Under the pieces are notes generated by a model. The model was not told the origin of the DNA. It was given only the letters and a program-made list of their open reading frames with translations, and did no database searches. This document shows, piece by piece, positions 7,564-16,382 of a DNA stretch of 64,000 nt. The translations under genes and the position numbers were made by a program. The DNA is from CAWVSB01 sp036960375 (lineage in GTDB: Bacteria > Pseudomonadota > Gammaproteobacteria > Pseudomonadales > CAWVSB01): contig JBALVY010000003.1 in NCBI GenBank assembly GCA_036960375.1, positions 124,001 to 188,000 of the forward strand, read 5' to 3'. Numbering within the stretch: position 1 is the first letter of the stretch; every line of letters starts with the position of its first letter.

Positions 7564-8694
7564 TTAACTGTCCATTAGGACCTGGTCGTTACGTTTGGTG
7601 AAGAGCAATGCGTATATAGCGGCATAGATGCCAATAACGATAAGTCCCACCCATTCGATTTTGAACGGCGTAAAGTTATAGATCAGAATGAGGCCAAACA
7701 TGGTGATCCAATTACCGAGGATGTAGTTGCGTTTACCTATAGTGTCCATCGTCAGGTTCAAGTTGACGGTGTAAAGACGGATCAGCGAATCCAGTGAGTT
7801 CATGACGAAGACAATACCGACAGTGACCATGGCTAATTTGATCACACCATTAATTTCGATGGCGTTGGTATGGTAGTAGTAAAGTACAGAAAACCACACG
7901 GCAATTGGAATCGATGGGATTATCATCAGTGCCAGCAAAAGCTGCCAGGTTTTCATAGCGCTGAGAAAGCGTGCGACAAATTGACCAATCATGATGCTCC
8001 AGGAGAACCACCAAAACAAATAAAATGCGTGGGTGTCCGTGATCGGAGTGACAAAATGGTGAATGTTTGTAAAGTATTCACTAAGCATAGCCGCGTTAGC
8101 AGTGAATCCAATAAAGCCCATATCGCTTGCTAGCCACATACCTGCTATTAGTGCGAAAAAGACCCAGGTGGAAGAGATGCTGAGAATTTTTACGTATTTA
8201 ACATCAGTGCTGGAAAGGACGGCGAAAAGCACCACAATGGCAACCAGAGAATATTGCAGTGGTGCGCTAATACCATCAATATAACTGGGTAAATAGCTAA
8301 GAAAAAGATAACCGGTAAAGGAACAGGTGGAGATTATCACCAAATTGTTCAGCAACCGTATGATAGGAATCTCGAACAGTTTTACACGGGGCTCTACGAC
8401 ACAAAAATAGAAAGTAGTCAGAAAGTAGAACGTCCACACCAGAAATCCCCAGAAGCCAAATTCCATAGCCAATGGGTTGGCAAAGTTGTATGCCTCGTCT
8501 TGTTCAAATAGCGGGAACTCGGTGAGAGGGAACATAATCAGTCCTACATCGAGACCGGATGTGAACAGAATTGCGCTAAACGTAAACAGTGAGGTCGGCA
8601 TACTGCCCTCACATCTTAGATTGCCCCAGCGTACAACGATATATAGCGATGTCAGTAGAGTCAGCAGGATGGCAATAGATAAAATTAGTTGCAT
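7564..8694 (-). CDS. BCCT-like (choline/betaine/carnitine) transporter, short form
   Basis: Hydrophobic protein of 376 residues with roughly ten membrane helices. The segment FYLFWWFSWSIMIGQFVARF (about 224-243) resembles the Trp-rich signature of the betaine/carnitine/choline transporter family. FGFWGFLVW and the DSLIRLYTVN region also fit. Classical members have about 500-680 residues and 12 helices, so this is short, mainly at the start; no missing upstream coding segment was found. The position beside betA and betB supports choline or betaine as cargo. It could be a divergent family with another substrate. Confidence 0.65.
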   Translation of the reverse strand: MQLILSIAILLTLLTSLYIVVRWGNLRCEGSMPTSLFTFSAILFTSGLDVGLIMFPLTEFPLFEQDEAYNFANPLAMEFGFWGFLVWTFYFLTTFYFCVVEPRVKLFEIPIIRLLNNLVIISTCSFTGYLFLSYLPSYIDGISAPLQYSLVAIVVLFAVLSSTDVKYVKILSISSTWVFFALIAGMWLASDMGFIGFTANAAMLSEYFTNIHHFVTPITDTHAFYLFWWFSWSIMIGQFVARFLSAMKTWQLLLALMIIPSIPIAVWFSVLYYYHTNAIEINGVIKLAMVTVGIVFVMNSLDSLIRLYTVNLNLTMDTIGKRNYILGNWITMFGLILIYNFTPFKIEWVGLIVIGIYAAIYALLFTKRNDQVLMDS

Positions 8695-8853
8695 GGTGTT
8701 TTCCGAATCTAAAAAAGCTAAATGGTACGCGAAGGGCTATGTGCCAGTATTGCCCCTATCCGTACAGTGTGGTGATAGATGAGGCCCGCGATAGTTTGAG
8801 TATCAACATTGTGTACTCGGTTATTCATCGGCGTCTGCCCAGCCGTTTGTCCA

Positions 8854-10539
8854 TTATCTGGCCGGCGTTTTCTGACGTTGACGATGTTGCCACTGAGGGT
8901 CTACCCAGGGCTCAACCTTAGCCGCTGCTAAGGGTGTTCTACCTAGAATGATATCGGCGGCTTTCTCCGCCAGCATAATGGTGGGTGCATTGAGATTACC
9001 ATTGGTGATTCTGGGCATTATAGAGGAATCGACTACCCGCAAGCCCTGTATGCCACGCACCCGGCATTCGGGGTCAACGACTGCCATTGGATCATCCTCT
9101 GCCCCCATCTTACAAGTGCACGAGGGGTGATAAGCACTTTCTACATTATTTTTAACCCAAGTGTCGATCTCATCGTCAGTCTGGACATTTTTCCCTGGCT
9201 GAATCTCATCGCCACGATAGGGGTCCATGGCTGGCTGATTAATGATCTCGCGCGTGAGACGGATGCAAGCGCGCCAGTCTTCACGGTCTTGTTCATGCTC
9301 CAGATAGTTGAATAATATACTGGGGTGGGTTGTGGGGTCGTTGTTGGTAATCTTGACTCGGCCTCGGCTCTTGGGTTTATTGGGGCCTACATGTACTTGA
9401 AAACCGTGTCCATCGACGGCAGCATTGCCGTCATAACGCATGGCGGCGGGCAGAAAATGATACTGAATGTCGGGCCATTTTATGCCGGATTTTGAGCGAA
9501 TAAATGCACAGGATTCAAAATGGTTGCTGGCCCCCAGGCCGTCTTTAAACAGCACCCAGCGAGCGCCAATCAAACCCTTGCTGATAAGATCTAATTTACC
9601 ATTTAGCGTGATGGGTTGTTTGCAATAGTATTGAAAATAAACTTCTAAATGATCCTGTAGATTTTCACCGACACCTGGCAGTTCGTGTATCAATTCAACA
9701 GCGGCATCTTTCAGGACTTTGGCTGGACCAATACCCGAATGCTGTAACAAAGCTGGAGAGCCAATAGAACCTGCACATAACAATACTTCTTTGTTAACGC
9801 GGGCGGTTGAAATGCTGCCTCCCTGCTTGTATTGGACTCCAACTGCAGTCTTTCCTTCGAGTATAACTTTTAGGATATGTGCCTTGGTTATGACCGTCAG
9901 ATTGGGCCGTTTCATTGAATGTTGAAGATAGGCCTTGGCGGTTGAGCAGCGCTCTCCTTTTTCCACAGTCATGTGCATGGGGCCGAAGCCCTCTTGCTGG
10001 TATCCATTATAGTCTTTGGTTGCCAAATAACCCGCATCTTCTCCAGCATCAATAAATGCTTGATAGAGTGGGTTTAGTGCCATTCCGTTACCATTGTTAG
10101 TGGCTATCGGTCCATCTCCTCCGCGATATGTATCAGCACCGTCTTGCCAGGATTCAGAGCGCATAAAATAGGGTAGGCACTTGCTAAACTCCCACTCTTT
10201 TGCGCCTAGTTCTGCCCATTCATCGAAATCACAGGCATGACCTCGAACGTAAACCATACCGTTGATTGAAGAAGAGCCGCCCAACACTTTACCTCTTGGG
10301 CAGTGCAGTATTCGATTATCGAGAAAAGGCTCCGACTCGGACTCAAAAAACCAGTTATATTTTTTGTTATTCATTGGATAAGAAAGTGCTGTCGGCATTC
10401 GGATAAACAGGTTTTTATCGCTGCCTCCAGCTTCCAATAGCAGTACGGTGTTAGTCCCGTCTTCAGTCAGGCGGTCAGCCAACACACAACCGGCAGAGCC
10501 TGCACCGACAATGATGTAATCATAATTATTGGTTGGCAT
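8854..10539 (-). CDS. betA: Choline dehydrogenase (GMC oxidoreductase family)
   Basis: FAD-dependent GMC enzyme that oxidises choline to betaine aldehyde, usually at the inner membrane. It has 561 residues. DYIIVGAGSAGCVLADRL (7-24) is the FAD dinucleotide motif, GKVLGGSSSINGMVYVRG is GMC signature 1, and GSIGSPALLQHSGIG is signature 2. YHPSCTCKMG near 470-479 carries the family's catalytic His. Directly upstream betB makes the second step, so choline to glycine betaine is the likely pathway. No betI repressor gene lies nearby. A related alcohol dehydrogenase of the GMC family remains possible. Confidence 0.88.
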   Translation of the reverse strand: MPTNNYDYIIVGAGSAGCVLADRLTEDGTNTVLLLEAGGSDKNLFIRMPTALSYPMNNKKYNWFFESESEPFLDNRILHCPRGKVLGGSSSINGMVYVRGHACDFDEWAELGAKEWEFSKCLPYFMRSESWQDGADTYRGGDGPIATNNGNGMALNPLYQAFIDAGEDAGYLATKDYNGYQQEGFGPMHMTVEKGERCSTAKAYLQHSMKRPNLTVITKAHILKVILEGKTAVGVQYKQGGSISTARVNKEVLLCAGSIGSPALLQHSGIGPAKVLKDAAVELIHELPGVGENLQDHLEVYFQYYCKQPITLNGKLDLISKGLIGARWVLFKDGLGASNHFESCAFIRSKSGIKWPDIQYHFLPAAMRYDGNAAVDGHGFQVHVGPNKPKSRGRVKITNNDPTTHPSILFNYLEHEQDREDWRACIRLTREIINQPAMDPYRGDEIQPGKNVQTDDEIDTWVKNNVESAYHPSCTCKMGAEDDPMAVVDPECRVRGIQGLRVVDSSIMPRITNGNLNAPTIMLAEKAADIILGRTPLAAAKVEPWVDPQWQHRQRQKTPAR

Positions 10540-10629
10540 TTGTTTACTTGTTCCCGCTTGGCAATTAATTACTATATGTTATTAAAACGGCTCGCTGGGT
10601 GCTGAAAACTCCGTCAATAACACTGGTTG

Positions 10630-12093
10630 TCAATTATAGGGGCAGTCGACATCGCCTAATTCAACATAGATACTTTTTAGCTGGGTGTAGTGTTCAATGG
10701 CAGTAGGGCCGTTTTCACGCCCAAGTCCCGATTGCTTGTACCCGCCGATTGGCATTTCGATAGGCGTAATGTTGTAGTTGTTAATCCAGCATGTACCTGC
10801 TTCCAGCTCTGCGATTACCCTGTGGCCACGGGCAAGGTTCTGCGTGAAAACACCGGCTGCCAAGCCATAGTCACTGGCGTTGGCTCGACGAATCACTTCC
10901 TCTTCCTCTGAAAAGGTCAAAATTGACATCACCGGGCCAAAGATTTCTTCCTTCACGATCACCATGTCATCGGTACAGTCGGTAAAAACGGTTGGTTCTA
11001 CATAACAGCCCTTAGACAGTTTCGGATCATCGGGGCGTTTTCCGCCACACAAAAGCCTGGCGCCGGCCTGCTTGCCTTTATCGATATACTCAAGCACGGA
11101 GCTCATGTGATCTTTAGATACCAACGAACCCACTTGGGTTTCCGGGTCCATAGGATCCCCGATCTTCATGCGGCTGACCCGAGCCAGTACGCGCTCGACG
11201 AAGTCATCGTGGATGCTTTCAGCCACGAAAACTCTGGTACCGTTAGTACAAATCTCGCCCTGAGTGTAGAAGTTGGCCATCATGGCAGCGGAAACAGCAT
11301 TGTCCATATCGGCATCAGCAAAGATGATCAAAGGTGACTTACCACCAAGCTCCATAGTAACGTGCTTGAGTGTGCTGGCGGCATCTGCCATCACTTTCTT
11401 GCCGGTGGCGGTGGAGCCGGTTAGTGAAACCTTATCGATCCCTGGGTGTAATGACATTCCACGACCAATTTCGGAGTCGCCGAAAACGACGTTAAAAACG
11501 CCGTCAGGTACGCCTGCCTCAGTGAAAATTTCGGCTAACTTCAGCGCGGTTAAAGGTGTCAGGCTGGCGGGCTTGAAAATCATCGCGTTACCACAGGCCA
11601 ACGACATAGCGGCCTTCCAGCAGGCGATTTGAATCGGGTAATTCCAGGCGCCGATTCCGGCACAAACACCCAATGGTTCACGGCGGGTGTAGCCAAAGGC
11701 ATTTTCCAGCTGCATATGGTGGCCAGTGATAGTGGGAGCCACATGGGCAAAATATTCGATGCAGTCGGCTCCGGAGGATACGTCAACGCAGTCGGCCTCC
11801 TGGATTGGTTTACCGGTATCCAAAACCTCTAGCTCGGCCAGTGCCCGATTACGTTCGCGTAACAGCGTCGCGGCTTTTAATAGAATGCGGCTGCGCTCAG
11901 TACCGCTCATGCGCGACCAGACCTTGAAGCCTTTGCGGGCGGAATCTACCGCCGTGTCCAGATCTTTCAGACTTGCCTTCTGCACTTGGCAAATGGTTTC
12001 GTTTGTAGCCGGGTTTACAGTAGCGAAAGTTTCACCCGAGGTAGCCTCTACGTAGCGACCACCGATATAGAGTTTTTGCTCTGCTAATGTCAT
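10630..12093 (-). CDS. betB: Betaine-aldehyde dehydrogenase
   Basis: NAD(P)-dependent aldehyde dehydrogenase of 487 residues, the normal BetB length. MELGGKSPLIIF holds the general base Glu248. GEICTNGTRVFV holds the nucleophile Cys282, and CTNGTRVF is typical of betaine-aldehyde enzymes. It produces the osmoprotectant glycine betaine from the BetA product. The ATG follows GGAAAAACCT. It lies 90 bp upstream of betA on the same strand and downstream of the TonB receptor terminator, so it may have its own promoter in the 93-bp gap. Confidence 0.92.
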   Translation of the reverse strand: MTLAEQKLYIGGRYVEATSGETFATVNPATNETICQVQKASLKDLDTAVDSARKGFKVWSRMSGTERSRILLKAATLLRERNRALAELEVLDTGKPIQEADCVDVSSGADCIEYFAHVAPTITGHHMQLENAFGYTRREPLGVCAGIGAWNYPIQIACWKAAMSLACGNAMIFKPASLTPLTALKLAEIFTEAGVPDGVFNVVFGDSEIGRGMSLHPGIDKVSLTGSTATGKKVMADAASTLKHVTMELGGKSPLIIFADADMDNAVSAAMMANFYTQGEICTNGTRVFVAESIHDDFVERVLARVSRMKIGDPMDPETQVGSLVSKDHMSSVLEYIDKGKQAGARLLCGGKRPDDPKLSKGCYVEPTVFTDCTDDMVIVKEEIFGPVMSILTFSEEEEVIRRANASDYGLAAGVFTQNLARGHRVIAELEAGTCWINNYNITPIEMPIGGYKQSGLGRENGPTAIEHYTQLKSIYVELGDVDCPYN

Positions 12094-12137
12094 AGGTTTT
12101 TCCGAATGAATAGATCAGAGTTATTGAGAGTTACTTT

Positions 12138-12170
12138 TTTAAAAAGCCCTCCCTGGTATATAAGAAGGGC
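12138..12170 (-). terminator. Rho-independent terminator of the TonB-receptor gene
   Basis: On the minus strand GCCCT and AGGGC arms enclose a 15-nt loop and are followed by TTTTTAAAAAA. It lies 17 bp after the receptor stop codon and separates it from betB. Confidence 0.75.
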
Positions 12171-12186
12171 GCGATTAGCGACTAAC

Positions 12187-14481
12187 TTAGTTGAAATTAT
12201 ACTTGAAATTCACGCCAGCCCAACGAGGAGGACCTATTACATAGATAGAGTAGTTACCAAAGCTACTGATGTCATAGCCGTAAGTCACAGGTTCTTCATT
12301 CGTCACGTTATTGACAAAAACGCTTGCCTCCCACTTTTCTTCGGCACCGAAATAACTCAAGCGCAAATCAGTTAAGGTATAATCACCCGCTTCGGTCGCA
12401 ATTGAATTGACCAGATTAAAATACTCCTTGCCAACATAACTGGCGGCAACCTGCGCGGCAAGCCTGCCGTTGCCGACATTCCATTCCTTGCGTACTACCG
12501 CGTTGGCAGTTACGTCGGGCGCCAGTAATGCCTCCTGGTCTTTAATAACGGTCGAACCGTCATTTGATACACCATTCACCTCAGTTTCAAGTAAAGCGAC
12601 GCCGGCGATAAAGTCCCAGCCATTATCAGTTGAATAAAAAAGCTCCAGCTCACCGCCGTAGAAGGTCGCTTCGGAGTTTATTAGCAAGCTGGTGGTACCC
12701 GAAAAGAAGAAGCCTTGATAGTTCTCATAGTCATAGTAAAATACGCTAGCATTCAAGCGGCCCCGACCATCGGAAAAAGTGGTCTTGGAGCCAATCTCAT
12801 AAGAGTTCAGTACCTCGGGATCGAAGCCGATGGCCTCGGCGGTCCCTTCGGCGAAACCGTCTGAAGGTGTATTAAAACCACCGCCTTTGGTACCCCGGTT
12901 ATAGCCGATATAGAATAGCTGATTGTCTGCCGCCTCCCAATCCAATTGTACTTTGCCTGATATCTCGTCATCATTACGGTCAAATTTATACAAGTCACCG
13001 GTATAAAGCCATCCAGAATCGTCATCAAATACCGCACCGTCGCCGGTGAGCTGATAGGACAAGTCTTTTTCATCCTGGGTCCAGCGCAGACCTAGGGTCA
13101 GTAGCAGGGCGTCAGTCAGGCTGTAATCAATCTGACCAAATGCAGAGATAGTGTCTGTTTCGGAATCCGAGAAGAAAACAGGATCGTAAGCATCTGAAGG
13201 GAATTGAAACGCGCCGCTGAAATTATTTTCAATCGTCAGGTAATACAGGCCTGTGACCCAGGTTAGATCTTCGCCTCCGCCATCGAGACGCAGTTCTTGG
13301 GAGAATTGTTTAACGTCCGCTGTCGCCACGTAGGTCACTAGATCATATTGCGAACTGTCGTCATCCTCCCGATATTCTTTATCGCTTTGGGTGTAGTCGG
13401 TTACGCTGGTGAGGTTAATATTGTCGCCGAAGCTGGTTTTGAGGATGGCCGTCAGGCTACTGGAATCACGATCTACGCCACTGTCAAAATCAAACGCGCC
13501 ATCATGTACGCCGCCAATGCCATCCTGCAGTTGACCATTGGCCGCATCGAAAAGACTACCGGGGTTATCGGTATAATTGAAGAAGTCCTGTGCCCCTGGT
13601 GTGGGTAGGCCGTCGGGTCCAAAGGTCAGGCCGTTACCACAATCGCTGTCTCCCGACTGGCAGAAGACGGGACCGCTGTCAGTCGATTTGGTGGCGCGGT
13701 TGTGATAAACCCCGCCCCGGGTATCGATCTGTGTGTAGCGACCAATCAATAACAGTGATGTTGTATCGGTAAAATCCGTATTGAGCAGGCCCCTAATAGA
13801 CTGTGTGTCGTCATTGCGATAATCCTCGCCGATGGCATTGTCTATGTAGCCGTCGTTCTCGTTATGATAGGCGGCTAGGCGACCCTGAACGCGATCACCC
13901 AGGGGGCCACTGACAACAGCGGTAACACCGATCCGCCCATATTCCGCAACTGTCAGGTCGATCGACGCTTCGAGTTCGTCGGTGGGTTTTTGGCTGATAT
14001 AGTGCACCAGGCCGCCGGTTGCATTGCGGCCGTACAGTGTTCCCTGTGGGCCACGCAGCACCTCGACGCGCTCCAGGTCGTACGCGGGCGCACCCGATGC
14101 ACCGGGAGAGGACAGATAAACTTCATCATTATAGATTGCAACCGGAGCTTCCTGACCTTCGGCAAAGTCTCCCTGGTTGACACCACGAATGGAAAACAGC
14201 GCTATATTTCCGCTATCACCCGTGTTACTGGTGGCCACTAGGCCAGGGGTCTGCGCGGCGACGTGCATGCTGTTGGTCCAGCCCAGCGCGTCCATTTGAT
14301 CACCCGTGAACGCCGATACAGAGACCCCTACATCCTGCAGGCTCTGCTCACGTTTTTGCGCCGTAACCATTACCTCCTCCAGGATCGCGGCATTTACTGT
14401 ACCGGATATGGACACAATGATGGCCGCCACTAGCGGTTTTAGTTTTATTTTTCTCTCATACTGAGTAATCGAGTTGTTCAT
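12187..14481 (-). CDS. TonB-dependent outer-membrane receptor
   Basis: Outer-membrane beta-barrel transporter of 764 residues, energised by TonB. A signal peptide ends near residue 31 (SISGTVNA). EEVMVTAQKREQSLQDV is the TonB-box/plug start typical of this receptor group. The plug contains VEVLRGPQGTLYGRNATGG, and the protein ends in the aromatic GPPRWAGVNFKYNF barrel strand. CGGAGA precedes the ATG. Family members carry siderophores, sugars, vitamins or other nutrients; the ligand is not visible. The adjacent bet genes hint at a choline-containing substrate, but that is speculative. Confidence 0.92.
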   Translation of the reverse strand: MNNSITQYERKIKLKPLVAAIIVSISGTVNAAILEEVMVTAQKREQSLQDVGVSVSAFTGDQMDALGWTNSMHVAAQTPGLVATSNTGDSGNIALFSIRGVNQGDFAEGQEAPVAIYNDEVYLSSPGASGAPAYDLERVEVLRGPQGTLYGRNATGGLVHYISQKPTDELEASIDLTVAEYGRIGVTAVVSGPLGDRVQGRLAAYHNENDGYIDNAIGEDYRNDDTQSIRGLLNTDFTDTTSLLLIGRYTQIDTRGGVYHNRATKSTDSGPVFCQSGDSDCGNGLTFGPDGLPTPGAQDFFNYTDNPGSLFDAANGQLQDGIGGVHDGAFDFDSGVDRDSSSLTAILKTSFGDNINLTSVTDYTQSDKEYREDDDSSQYDLVTYVATADVKQFSQELRLDGGGEDLTWVTGLYYLTIENNFSGAFQFPSDAYDPVFFSDSETDTISAFGQIDYSLTDALLLTLGLRWTQDEKDLSYQLTGDGAVFDDDSGWLYTGDLYKFDRNDDEISGKVQLDWEAADNQLFYIGYNRGTKGGGFNTPSDGFAEGTAEAIGFDPEVLNSYEIGSKTTFSDGRGRLNASVFYYDYENYQGFFFSGTTSLLINSEATFYGGELELFYSTDNGWDFIAGVALLETEVNGVSNDGSTVIKDQEALLAPDVTANAVVRKEWNVGNGRLAAQVAASYVGKEYFNLVNSIATEAGDYTLTDLRLSYFGAEEKWEASVFVNNVTNEEPVTYGYDISSFGNYSIYVIGPPRWAGVNFKYNFN

Positions 14482-15151
14482 TGTTATGTCTCCGGGTTAA
14501 TAGATTTTTCAAAGTTAGGCCTGTTGCTACTTGCCAAATATTTCTGCCAATATGTTAAAGGCGCCTTAAAGAAAAAACTGATAGAGAACTTATCTCTATT
14601 GCTAATTGTTCAGCGCAAGGCGGGTAGTAAATAGGGCGAGAGTATAAGTCGTTGATTGTTTTTTCTGCCGAAATAATGGCGCATAATGCCCATCGAGACA
14701 TTGGCTCTTTTGCTGATCGTAGCCACTGTGGCTGCTTGTAGACCGACTGCATCAATGTTCATCAGTGTCGATTGAATTAACTGTTGCGTGTGGATTTTTT
14801 ATATTCTCATTTTTGGCGAAAAGTCAGTTTGCTTTACGTTTTATAATGTATGCCCTATATAAACTATAGATTTCGGTGAGCGGTGTCAACAAAGGACCAT
14901 TGGCCCGCATGGTCTATCAGCATCAGGGTCTCCTTTGATGTGATTTGTTGAAAATGAGTTAAATGGGAGTTGTATTGCCACACTGATTGCGCGGAATTCA
15001 CGCTATGCCATGCTAGCCAAACTAGAGGTCGAGCACTGCTGTGTTGGTCTTGGTGGGGAAGGCAAGAAAGCTGCCTAACTAGCTATATTAGCCACTGACC
15101 TGTCGGTACATTCACCAGCTGAACCGAATAGAATCTAGTGTTTTAGATAAT

Positions 15152-15189
15152 GGTAAAGGCTTATTATAAATGACATTAAAGTGAAACCT
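15152..15189 (+). pseudogene. Remnant of a VOC gene 3' end (direct repeat copy 2)
   Basis: Encodes a GKGLL-stop ending in frame like the VOC gene at 7072-7485, with 33 of 38 bases identical to 7468-7505. The upstream frame is broken by TAG shortly before, so only a tail is left. It marks either a duplicated insertion junction or a lost VOC paralogue. Confidence 0.5.
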
Positions 15190-15211
15190 CGCTCGAGGTT
15201 TCACTTTAATG
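15174..15211. terminator. Perfect 18-bp hairpin downstream of the acyl-CoA dehydrogenase genes
   Basis: Arms 15174-15191 and 15194-15211 are fully complementary with a 2-nt centre. It lies 10 bp beyond the stop codon of the minus-strand acyl-CoA dehydrogenase. AT-rich ends on both sides fit a bidirectional terminator. Confidence 0.65.
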
Positions 15212-15221
15212 TTTATGATAT

Positions 15222-16361
15222 CTAGTAGCCGCTCATTGTGGCATAACGATCCCGGTGGAATCCGCTAGCACCCAACAGTTGTATGGCCACGCGAGAACGC
15301 TTCATATAAAAGCCGATCTCCAGTTCGTCGGTGACACCGATTCCACCGTGCATTTGTACCGCCTCGTTGGTCACCAGATAATACACATCGTTGGCTAGTG
15401 TCTTGGCAAGGCTTGCCAATTGCGGTAAATCAGCTCGATCGTCGTCGATGGCGCTGAGCGCATCGAGAACAACCGATTTGAGTAGTTCAAGTTCGATGTA
15501 CATTTGTGCGGTTCGGTGTTTTAAGGCCTGGAATGTGCCTATTTTTACGCCAAACTGTTCGCGCTCCTTCAAGTATTCTACTGTCTGCTCAAAACATTCG
15601 AGCGCTCCACCGAGCATTTCTGCTGCCAGGCAAATACGGCCACGGTTGAGAGTAGCTTCCAGTATGTCCCAACCTTTGTCTGCACTGCCCACCATGTCTT
15701 CTTCAGAGACATTCACTTGTTCAAAACGAATGTTGGCACTATTGCGACTGTCAGCCAGTATTGTGCGCTGACGTACGACGCCGTTGGCATTTCCATCAAC
15801 GACAAATAGACTAATGCCTTCAGTTTCTCCTGCCGAGCCACTGGTGCGTGCTGCAACAACTAATTTATCCGCGCTATGGCCGTCAATGACAAATACCTTC
15901 TTGCCATTTAATTGGTAGCCCTCGCTGTTTTTCTCTGCGCTTAGCGTAATCCCCTCAGGGTTGTGGTGGTTGCCTTCTTCCAGTGCCAGAGCCAGAGTTA
16001 ATTCGCCAGCGGCAACTGGCGGTAATAAATCCTGCTTTTGTCGTTCGCTACCACCCAGCATAAGGATGCTTGCGCCCAGCGATATGGTTGCCATTAATGG
16101 TGAGGCAGTCAGGTTTCTACCTTGCTCTTCTATTACCGCGCCTAAGCCTAGAAATCCAAAGTCGAGCCCGCCGTATGCCTCAGGTAATACCATACCGGCC
16201 CAGCCTAGCTCAGCCATTTCTTTCCATAAATCGGGGTCGTAGCCGAGCTCGTCCTTGTTGTCGCGCAGTTGACGCAAAGCCTCCACCGGCGAATTAGCTT
16301 TGATGAATTCTTTTGCGGTATCTTTTAGAAAACGCTGTTCTTCGTTTAGTACCAGTGCCAT
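15222..16361 (-). CDS. Acyl-CoA dehydrogenase family protein (1)
   Basis: FAD enzyme of 379 residues. The N-terminal helical domain begins LNEEQRFLKDTAKEFI, the middle beta domain follows, and the C-terminal helical domain contains YLKEREQFGVKIGTFQALKHRTAQMY and QMHGGIGVTDELEIGFYMKRS. The helical-domain arginine and the MHGGIG cofactor segment are present. It is paired with a second acyl-CoA dehydrogenase 21 bp upstream. Such adjacent pairs in other bacteria can form heteromeric enzymes for steroid side chains or other unusual acyl-CoAs; that role here is inference. CAGGAGACAAC precedes the ATG. Confidence 0.9.
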   Translation of the reverse strand: MALVLNEEQRFLKDTAKEFIKANSPVEALRQLRDNKDELGYDPDLWKEMAELGWAGMVLPEAYGGLDFGFLGLGAVIEEQGRNLTASPLMATISLGASILMLGGSERQKQDLLPPVAAGELTLALALEEGNHHNPEGITLSAEKNSEGYQLNGKKVFVIDGHSADKLVVAARTSGSAGETEGISLFVVDGNANGVVRQRTILADSRNSANIRFEQVNVSEEDMVGSADKGWDILEATLNRGRICLAAEMLGGALECFEQTVEYLKEREQFGVKIGTFQALKHRTAQMYIELELLKSVVLDALSAIDDDRADLPQLASLAKTLANDVYYLVTNEAVQMHGGIGVTDELEIGFYMKRSRVAIQLLGASGFHRDRYATMSGY

Positions 16362-16382
16362 GTTGTTGTCTCCTGCTTGTAC

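Larger units (their letters stand above)
14482..15221. other. 740-bp gene-free region upstream of the TonB receptor
   Basis: No credible coding frame was found. It should hold the receptor promoter. A nested inverted repeat lies at 14890-14937 (CAAAGGA/TCCTTTG outside, GACCAT/ATGGTC at 14895-14914 inside). The right end contains direct-repeat copy 2 (15152-15189) and a perfect hairpin (15174-15211). The sequence looks like decayed junction DNA. Confidence 0.6.

Noticed and set aside
14890..14937. Nested inverted repeat in the TonB-receptor upstream region as a third palindrome family
   Set aside because: Arms are only 6-7 bp, and neither core motif nor length fits families A or B.
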